A stretch of DNA of 64,000 bases from Xenorhabdus vietnamensis (lineage in GTDB: Bacteria > Pseudomonadota > Gammaproteobacteria > Enterobacterales > Enterobacteriaceae), in contig NZ_MUBJ01000011.1 in NCBI RefSeq assembly GCF_002127535.1, forward strand, positions 35,024 to 99,023, in the 5' to 3' direction. Both the position numbers and the translations under genes were made by a program. Under the pieces are notes generated by a model. It searched no databases, had not been told where the DNA came from, and saw nothing but the letters and a program-made list of their open reading frames with translations. Below, in pieces: positions 57,901 to 64,000 of this stretch (positions are counted from its first letter, which is position 1; the number at the start of each line of letters is the position of its first letter).

Positions 57901-58572
57901 TCAATTCCCCAATAAACGTCGATTAAAATCTTCAATTTTTCCATGCAATATACGTTTTTGCATCGTCAGATTCCAACTGGCAGACAACCCAGCAGCCCCC
58001 ATTAAACGACGATACTGTTCTTCATCAAATGGAGAATGAAAAGCAATGGCAATGGCTTCCTTAACAGAAACATCACTATTGCGGCTTAACAGTTTTATCG
58101 GCTCACCAGCACTTACTAAACCAGAAGAGATAACACGGTATAACCAGCCACAACGCCCATTATTTTGCATCATTGCAGCAAAATCACCGATGTTTGTAAC
58201 AAAATTGAGTTTATAACATGGAGAACGTGGCTGAGTTATCTGAATCAAAGCTGTACCCCATTGGAAAATATCACCAATATAGACATTATCTTCCGTCATT
58301 CCTTCTGTAGATATGTTTTCACCAAACAAAGGGGATACAAATAATTCCATCAATTCAGGGAATTGTCTTTTCCAAAATAAGTAATGTTCTCTTGGATAAT
58401 GACAAAGAGCACGATCAGGTCCACCATGAAAACGAGTTTCCGCTTGTTCATCACCTTCTAGTCCAAGCGAGGTTAGCTGTAGCCGACCATTCACCACCAG
58501 TTTATTGATTGCACTGTAACCAAGTGTTTCTGATGATAATATTTTTCCTCTATATACTTGTGGATAATACAT
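57901..58572 (-). CDS. yiiM: MOSC-domain 6-hydroxylaminopurine resistance protein YiiM
   Basis: A 223-residue MOSC protein (about residues 30-165, with RFHGGPDRALCHYPREHY and SPCYKL, the molybdenum-cofactor-binding cysteine region). YiiM in E. coli reduces N-hydroxylated bases using Moco. A helical C-terminal domain follows. Next to sodA, as in E. coli. Confidence 0.9.
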   Translation of the reverse strand: MYYPQVYRGKILSSETLGYSAINKLVVNGRLQLTSLGLEGDEQAETRFHGGPDRALCHYPREHYLFWKRQFPELMELFVSPLFGENISTEGMTEDNVYIGDIFQWGTALIQITQPRSPCYKLNFVTNIGDFAAMMQNNGRCGWLYRVISSGLVSAGEPIKLLSRNSDVSVKEAIAIAFHSPFDEEQYRRLMGAAGLSASWNLTMQKRILHGKIEDFNRRLLGN

Positions 58573-58700
58573 TTTTATTTCCTCCCAATGATATAGTGAA
58601 AATGAACAAGCATTACCTAGGCATAATAGCCAAGATTATGCACAATAAAAATGCCGATCACGATCATGACCAGCATTATTGTGAAAAATAATAGAATGGA

Positions 58701-59327
58701 TTACTTAATTTTTTCTTCGTAGCGTCTTGTCGCTTCGTCCCAGTTTACGACGCTCCAAAATGCTTTGATGTAGTCAGGACGACGATTCTGATATTTCAAA
58801 TAATAGGCATGTTCCCACACATCCAAACCCACAATAGGATAACCAGAAGCACCCGCTATTTCTTCACCCATGAGTGGGCTATCCTGATTGGCTGTCGAAA
58901 CAACAGCAAGTTTGCCATCGTCTTTCAGCACCAACCATGCCCAACCAGAGCCAAAGCGAGTTGCAGCGGCTTGTTCAAATTTTTCCTTGAAACTGTCAAC
59001 ACTTCCAAAATCACGCTCAATAGCCGCTTTCAAAGTACCTTCCAATACTGTATCCAGCTTTAGCCCTTTCCAAAACATACTGTGGTTTGAATGCCCACCC
59101 GCATTATTGCGAATGAAATTGCGTTTATCAGCTGGAATTTTATCAAGCTGTTGAACCAGATCATCAATACCCAGTTTGCTTAATTCGGGAAAAGCTTCCA
59201 GAGCAGTATTCGAGTTAGTGACATACGTCTGATGGTGCTTAGTATGATGAATTTCCATCGTCTGTTTGTCAAAATGAGGCTCTAACGCGTCATAGGAGTA
59301 AGGTAGAGAAGGCAGTGAATAGCTCAT
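58701..59327 (-). CDS. sodA: superoxide dismutase (Mn)
   Basis: A 208-residue Mn-type enzyme. Metal ligands lie in [22 protein letters not shown] and [14 protein letters not shown]. The [20 protein letters not shown] start matches E. coli; I chose ATG at 59327 with GGAGATATGAT upstream, because the longer frame crosses the promoter. A near-perfect Fur box lies about 81 bases upstream of the start. Confidence 0.98.
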   Translation of the reverse strand: MSYSLPSLPYSYDALEPHFDKQTMEIHHTKHHQTYVTNSNTALEAFPELSKLGIDDLVQQLDKIPADKRNFIRNNAGGHSNHSMFWKGLKLDTVLEGTLKAAIERDFGSVDSFKEKFEQAAATRFGSGWAWLVLKDDGKLAVVSTANQDSPLMGEEIAGASGYPIVGLDVWEHAYYLKYQNRRPDYIKAFWSVVNWDEATRRYEEKIK

Positions 59328-59407
59328 ATCATATCTCCAGTTGTTTAGAATATATAAAGGATCACACCTTGTGAACGACGCAATTATTATAGTGAATTGA
59401 ACAATAA

Positions 59408-59422
59408 TGAAAATGATTATCA
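59408..59422. promoter_or_regulatory. Fur box upstream of sodA
   Basis: TGAAAATGATTATCA matches 14 of 15 positions of the consensus TGATAATGATTATCA. E. coli sodA is repressed by iron-Fur, so manganese SOD would rise when iron is low, together with ryhB. The surrounding 372 bases (59328-59699) separate sodA from acs and show no coding frame; they must also hold the acs promoter. Confidence 0.85.
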
Positions 59423-59699
59423 ATTCCATATATTCACTATGGTTTCCTTTATGCGCTTACGTTTCATACCTCATTAAACTTAAAATTCAATTAATGCCTA
59501 TTTGATGAAATATTTATCCATGATAAAAACCAATAGCATTATTTAATTTCAATCAAACACATTGTGCTAAATGATCATGCCATGAAATTCATTTTCTTTA
59601 ATTGCGTGATCTTCCGCGCAAAAAAGAAACAAAAATACTTCTTACAGTTTAGTTAACCTTGTTTTGACATAGTATTAACAATTGCAAGGAGATAAAAAT

Positions 59700-61655
59700 A
59701 TGACTCAAATAATCAAGCATCTTATTCCTGTTGATATTGCAGATACGGCCCTGATAAACAAACAACAATACTTACAAGACTACCAGTGGTCATTACAAGA
59801 CCCTGAAGGATTCTGGGGGGAGAAAGGTAAAATAGTTGATTGGATTAGGCCCTATACCAAGGTCAAAAATACCTCTTTCGATCCTGGGCATATCAGTATC
59901 TGTTGGTTTGAAGATGGCACCCTGAACTTAAGTGCCAACTGTCTTGATCGCCATTTGCAAGAGCGGGGCGATCAAACAGCCATTATATGGGAGGGGGATA
60001 ATCCCGCAGAATCCCGACATGTTACGTATCGAGAATTACATCATGACATCAGCCAATTTGCCAATGTGTTGAAAAAACTTGGGATCAAAAAAGGTGATGT
60101 TGTTGCCATTTATATGCCAATGGTGCCAGAAGCTGCTGTTGCAATGCTGGCCTGTGCCCGCATTGGGGCAATCCATTCCGTGATCTTTGGTGGCTTCTCC
60201 CCGGATGCCATCGCTGGCAGAGTTATCGATTCCAATGCCAAGCTCGTTATTACCGCAGATGAAGGCTTACGGGCAGGCCGAACAATCCCATTGAAAAAAA
60301 ATGTCGACGAAGCCCTGAGCAATCCGGGCGTCTCTGGCGTGACGAATGTGGTTGTTTTCAAACGCACCGGAAATACCAAAAACTGGAATAATGACCGTGA
60401 CTTGTGGTGGCATGAACTGATAAAGAGTGTTAGTGCTGAGTGCCCCGTTGAAGAGATGAACGCCGAAGATCCACTATTCATTCTTTATACCTCAGGCTCT
60501 ACCGGCAAACCTAAAGGTGTTCTGCATACGACGGGTGGTTATTTGGTCTACGCGTCTTTAACTTTCAAATACACTTTTGATTATCGTCCCGGAGAAATTT
60601 ATTGGTGTACAGCCGATATAGGTTGGGTAACCGGACATAGTTATCTGTTATATGGGCCTTTATCCTGTGGTGCCACGACCTTGATGTTTGAAGGTGTTCC
60701 CAACTACCCTGATGTTAATCGCCTCTGTCAGATAGTCGACAAGCATAAAGTTAATATTCTTTATACTGCACCAACCGCTATTAGGGCATTAATGGCCGAA
60801 GGTGATAAAGCAATAGAAGGTACTAAACGTACATCGTTGCGCATTATGGGTTCTGTTGGTGAACCAATTAATCCAGAAGCATGGGAGTGGTATTACCAAA
60901 AAATAGGTAATAGTAAATGCCCTATCGTAGATACATGGTGGCAAACCGAAACTGGTGGGTTCATGATTACGCCACTACCGGGAGCGACCGATCTCAAAGC
61001 CGGCTCTGCTACTCTGCCATTTTTTGGCATCAGCCCGGCATTAGTTGATAATTCAGGAGAAATTTTAGAAGGAGAGTGTGAAGGCAATCTTGTTATCACG
61101 GACTCCTGGCCAGCGCAGGCGCGAACTCTGTATGGCGATCACGATCGTTTTGAACAAACCTATTTCTCCACATTCAAGGGAATGTATTTTAGTGGTGATG
61201 GCGCTCGACGTGATGAAGATGGTTATTACTGGATAACAGGCCGTGTTGATGATGTTCTGAATATTTCAGGCCATCGTTTAGGAACAGCAGAAATTGAGTC
61301 AGCTCTGGTTGCGTATCCCAAAATAGCTGAAGCTGCCGTTGTAGGAATTCCCCATCATATCAAAGGGCAAGCTATTTACGCTTATGTCACGCTAATTCAT
61401 GGTGAAGAGCCTTCTCCTGAACTGTATACCGAAGTCAGAAATTGGGTTCGTAAAGAAATCGGGCCGATTGCAACACCCGATATCCTTCACTGGACAGACT
61501 CTCTGCCCAAAACACGTTCCGGAAAAATCATGCGGCGTATTTTGCGCAAAATAGCTTCTGGTGATACCAGTAATTTAGGAGATACCTCTACTTTGGCCGA
61601 TCCTGGAGTCGTTGAGAAACTGCTGGAAGAAAAACAATCTATCAATATGTCGTAA
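59700..61655 (+). CDS. acs: acetyl-CoA synthetase
   Basis: A 651-residue AMP-forming enzyme (E. coli 652). The ATP loop is [35 protein letters not shown] is the hinge and [16 protein letters not shown] carries the regulatory acetylatable lysine. It scavenges acetate. ATG at 59700 has AAGGAGATA upstream; an earlier start overlaps nothing useful. It is followed by yjcH and actP. Confidence 0.98.
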   Translation: MTQIIKHLIPVDIADTALINKQQYLQDYQWSLQDPEGFWGEKGKIVDWIRPYTKVKNTSFDPGHISICWFEDGTLNLSANCLDRHLQERGDQTAIIWEGDNPAESRHVTYRELHHDISQFANVLKKLGIKKGDVVAIYMPMVPEAAVAMLACARIGAIHSVIFGGFSPDAIAGRVIDSNAKLVITADEGLRAGRTIPLKKNVDEALSNPGVSGVTNVVVFKRTGNTKNWNNDRDLWWHELIKSVSAECPVEEMNAEDPLFILYTSGSTGKPKGVLHTTGGYLVYASLTFKYTFDYRPGEIYWCTADIGWVTGHSYLLYGPLSCGATTLMFEGVPNYPDVNRLCQIVDKHKVNILYTAPTAIRALMAEGDKAIEGTKRTSLRIMGSVGEPINPEAWEWYYQKIGNSKCPIVDTWWQTETGGFMITPLPGATDLKAGSATLPFFGISPALVDNSGEILEGECEGNLVITDSWPAQARTLYGDHDRFEQTYFSTFKGMYFSGDGARRDEDGYYWITGRVDDVLNISGHRLGTAEIESALVAYPKIAEAAVVGIPHHIKGQAIYAYVTLIHGEEPSPELYTEVRNWVRKEIGPIATPDILHWTDSLPKTRSGKIMRRILRKIASGDTSNLGDTSTLADPGVVEKLLEEKQSINMS

Positions 61656-61662
61656 AACATAT

Positions 61663-61682
61663 AGGCCGCCGCAAGGCGGCTT
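61663..61682 (+). terminator. GC-rich hairpin between acs and yjcH
   Basis: GCCGCC, loop GCAA, GGCGGC: a six-base GC stem with a stable GNRA loop, 9 bases after the acs stop. No T run follows, so it may be an attenuator or mRNA stabiliser inside the operon, lowering yjcH-actP relative to acs. Confidence 0.5.
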
Positions 61683-61819
61683 GCATAACGCATCACCAAA
61701 AGCGCAGAGCTATGCAGGGACGTGGCGAATAGAGTCATGAATTCCCTCGGGTACAGCTATCCAGTATCTCGCGAAGTGGCTCAAGGTGTACCGTTTCAAA
61801 TCAACAAGGAGATACTCTA

Positions 61820-62131
61820 ATGAGTGACGACATTTATCAACAGATTGAAAATAATCCTCGCTTTAAGGAATTAGTTAAAAAGCGAGGACGTTTTGCCTGG
61901 TTGTTATCTATCATTATGTTGGTGCTTTATGTTGGTTTTATTTTTCTTATTGCTTTTGCTCCTGAATGGCTTGGAACACAACTTCATGAAAGTACCAGCA
62001 TGACGCGTGGGATCCCCGTAGGAGTCGGGATCATCTTTATTTCTTTCATATTGACAGGAATTTATGTGGTAAGGGCAAATGGTGAATTTGATCGTCTGAC
62101 AACAACTGTTCTCAACGAGGTGAGAAAATGA
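61820..62131 (+). CDS. yjcH: DUF485 inner-membrane protein YjcH
   Basis: A 103-residue protein with two membrane segments (about residues 25-47 and 60-83), the DUF485 pattern ([19 protein letters not shown]). It always precedes actP and overlaps it by 4 bases. The role is probably assistance to the permease. Confidence 0.94.
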   Translation: MSDDIYQQIENNPRFKELVKKRGRFAWLLSIIMLVLYVGFIFLIAFAPEWLGTQLHESTSMTRGIPVGVGIIFISFILTGIYVVRANGEFDRLTTTVLNEVRK

Positions 62132-63789
62132 AAAAAATCGTATTGTCAGCAATATCTCTATTTTCCTCCCTCTTTCCTATCCTAGCTCAAGCAGATGCCA
62201 TTTCAGGTAATGTAGAAAAACAGCCCTTGAACATTCAGGCGATTGTTATGTTCCTGTTATTCGTCGGGTTAACTCTTGGTATTACTTACTGGGCTTCAAA
62301 GCGGACTATTTCACGATCAGATTATTATACTGCAGGTGGACGTATCACTGGATTTCAGAATGGTATGGCGATAGCTGGTGACTATATGTCCGCAGCCTCT
62401 TTTCTGGGAATTTCGGCATTAGTTTATACTTCTGGCTATGATGGATTGATTTATTCCATTGGCTTCCTCGTAGGATGGCCAATTATTTTATTCCTCATTG
62501 CCGAGAGATTAAGAAACTTAGGGCGTTACACCTTTGCGGATGTCGCTTCTTATCGACTAAAACAGCGCCCTATCCGTACTCTATCCGCAATGGGTTCATT
62601 AGTTGTTGTTGCGTTATATTTAATAGCACAGATGGTTGGAGCAGGAAAACTCATAGAGCTTCTATTCGGATTAAATTATTACATCGCTGTTGTTTTGGTC
62701 GGTATTTTAATGGTGCTTTATGTATTATTTGGCGGAATGCTGGCAACAACATGGGTTCAGATTATTAAAGCAATTCTGTTGTTGGCAGGAGCAACGTTCA
62801 TGGCTCTGATGGTCATGAAAGCCGTTAATTTCAACTTTCATATCCTGTTTAAAGAAGCCATTGCAGTTCACTCTCTTGGGCCAGCCATCATGAGTCCCGG
62901 AGGATTGGTATCTGACCCTATCTCTGCACTCTCTTTAGGATTAGCGTTAATGTTTGGTACTGCGGGATTGCCACATATTATTATGCGATTTTTTACCGTC
63001 AGTGATGCTAAAGAAGCACGTAAAAGCGTTTTCTATGCGACTGGTTTTATCGGCTATTTTTATATCCTGACGTTTATTATCGGATTTGGTGCAATTTTAC
63101 TGGTCAGTGCTAACCCTTCGTTCAAAGATGCAACTGGAGCGTTAGTTGGTGGTACAAATATGGCAGCTGTCCATCTAGCAAATGCTGTTGGCGGTGATTT
63201 TTTCCTTGGCTTTATCTCGGCAGTTGCTTTTGCCACTATTTTGGCTGTAGTAGCAGGATTAACTTTAGCGGGCGCTTCAGCAGTATCCCACGACCTCTAT
63301 GCCAATGTGATCAAAAAAGGACATGCTAATGAACGAGATGAACTAAAAGTCTCTAAAATTACTGTCGTTATTCTGGGGTTAGTTGCGATTAGTCTGGGGA
63401 TATTGTTCGAAAAGCAAAATATTGCTTTTATGGTTGGGTTGGCGTTCTCCATTGCTGCAAGCTGTAATTTCCCTATTATTTTATTGTCAATGTACTGGAG
63501 CAGGCTGACTACACGTGGGGCGTTGATTGGCGGATGGCTGGGATTACTGACGGCGGTTGTATTAATGATCTTAGGTCCTACAATTTGGGTCAATATCCTT
63601 GGTCATGAGAAGCCGATTTATCCTTATGAATATCCAGCACTATTTTCTATGTTTATCGCATTTATTGGTGCTTGGTTATTTTCGGTTACAGATACATCGG
63701 AACAAGGGGCTCAGGAGAGGGTAATGTTTCGCAGCCAATTTATTCGTTCGCAGACCGGGATTGGAATTGAGCAAGGGAAAGCACATTAA
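62128..63789 (+). CDS. actP: acetate/glycolate permease ActP
   Basis: A 553-residue sodium:solute symporter with a signal-peptide-like first segment ([17 protein letters not shown]) and about 13 further membrane segments. Signatures [20 protein letters not shown] and [20 protein letters not shown] match E. coli ActP. It imports acetate and glycolate for use by Acs. The gene converges on the 5S rRNA gene. Confidence 0.97.
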   Translation: MKKIVLSAISLFSSLFPILAQADAISGNVEKQPLNIQAIVMFLLFVGLTLGITYWASKRTISRSDYYTAGGRITGFQNGMAIAGDYMSAASFLGISALVYTSGYDGLIYSIGFLVGWPIILFLIAERLRNLGRYTFADVASYRLKQRPIRTLSAMGSLVVVALYLIAQMVGAGKLIELLFGLNYYIAVVLVGILMVLYVLFGGMLATTWVQIIKAILLLAGATFMALMVMKAVNFNFHILFKEAIAVHSLGPAIMSPGGLVSDPISALSLGLALMFGTAGLPHIIMRFFTVSDAKEARKSVFYATGFIGYFYILTFIIGFGAILLVSANPSFKDATGALVGGTNMAAVHLANAVGGDFFLGFISAVAFATILAVVAGLTLAGASAVSHDLYANVIKKGHANERDELKVSKITVVILGLVAISLGILFEKQNIAFMVGLAFSIAASCNFPIILLSMYWSRLTTRGALIGGWLGLLTAVVLMILGPTIWVNILGHEKPIYPYEYPALFSMFIAFIGAWLFSVTDTSEQGAQERVMFRSQFIRSQTGIGIEQGKAH

Positions 63790-63844
63790 TTTATATTGTT
63801 TTTGCCCTCATATTTTCTATATCCCTAGCTTCAATTTCTCCAAC

Positions 63845-63876
63845 GCAAAAAAGCCCCCCGGGGACGGGAGGCTTTC
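63845..63876 (-). terminator. rRNA operon terminator
   Basis: Minus-strand hairpin AAGCCTCCCG, TCCC, CGGGGGGCTT followed by a T run, 13 bases after the end of 5S. It terminates the rRNA operon that enters the window from the right. Confidence 0.9.
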
Positions 63877-63888
63877 CTGACGCATTGA

Positions 63889-64000
63889 ATGTCTGGCAGT
63901 GCCCTACTCTCACATGGGGAGACCCCACACTACCATCGGCGCTACGGCGTTTCACTGCTGAGTTCGGCATGGGGTCAGGTGGGACCACCGCGCTATTGCC
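63889..64000 (-). rRNA. rrf: 5S ribosomal RNA, 5' end cut by the window
   Basis: The minus strand reads GGCAATAGCGCGGTGGTCCC through CACTGCCAGACAT, the enterobacterial 5S rRNA lacking about the first 8 bases. About 112 of 120 bases are visible. The upstream 16S/23S genes are beyond the window edge. Confidence 0.96.

Noticed and set aside
58509..58691. 60-codon frame between yiiM and sodA
   Set aside because: It overlaps the start of yiiM on the other strand and lacks a ribosome binding site.
63791..63988. Minus-strand frame over the rRNA end
   Set aside because: It reads through the 5S rRNA gene and its terminator and cannot be a protein gene.
1..64000. CRISPR arrays and complete insertion sequences
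   Set aside because: No regularly spaced direct repeats were seen, and the only transposase sequence is the short scar after rsmJ.

Overview
The window looks like a chromosomal segment of an entomopathogenic Morganellaceae bacterium, most likely Xenorhabdus, with Photorhabdus the main alternative. It has enterobacterial core gene order (hofMNOQ-aroK-aroB-damX-dam-rpe-gph-trpS; igaA-hslR-hslO-pckA; prlC-rsmJ; uspA/uspB-pit-yhiN; acs-yjcH-actP). The core is moderately AT-rich and carries insect-associated accessory genes, including a decayed TcA insecticidal-toxin gene. The genus is inferred from gene content and has not been tested by any search.

Layout. Positions 1-8568 hold a truncated hypothetical gene, a RibD/DHFR-like reductase, and a catabolic cluster. 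That cluster has a PTS-type BglG-family regulator, a lone PRD-domain protein, SFCGS/DUF4312/DUF4311/DUF4310 membrane-associated proteins, a metallohydrolase and a DgaE-like PLP enzyme. Positions 8.7-17.2 kb are accessory: a secreted hypothetical, treBC, a PI-PLC-like protein, two small exported proteins, a GNAT, and a divergent DUF1348/TetR pair with two operators. selC (tRNA-Sec) lies at 17.24-17.33 kb. Core genes follow (prlC, rsmJ, gdhA, uspA, uspB, pit, yhiN), with an IS3-family scar after rsmJ.

Positions 28.0-33.8 kb carry the most unusual locus: a compact four-gene operon with a LuxE-like ligase, a LuxC-reductase/adenylation fusion, a second PaaK-like adenylating enzyme and a large GNAT. 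It has the logic of carboxylate activation, reduction to an aldehyde and acyl transfer, but no luciferase (luxAB) and no obvious carrier protein. Just downstream is the iron-responsive sRNA gene ryhB, with a Fur box over its promoter, followed by the pirin gene yhhW. Both are neighbours in E. coli too.

Positions 34.9-44.7 kb hold pckA, hslO, hslR, igaA, nudE and the frameshifted, internally deleted TcA pseudogene. Positions 44.8-57.4 kb hold mrcA, the hof DNA-uptake operon (no separate hofP; hofQ has a HofP-like N-terminus), and the aroKB-damX-dam-rpe-gph-trpS block. Positions 57.5-64.0 kb hold gene debris, yiiM, Fur-boxed sodA, acs-yjcH-actP, and the 3' end of an rRNA operon (5S rRNA and its terminator) on the minus strand.

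Functional links: acs/actP and pckA support acetate use and gluconeogenesis. treBC feeds on trehalose, the main insect blood sugar. ryhB and sodA share Fur control. uspA/uspB, hslR/hslO, prlC and igaA form a stress and envelope-homeostasis group.
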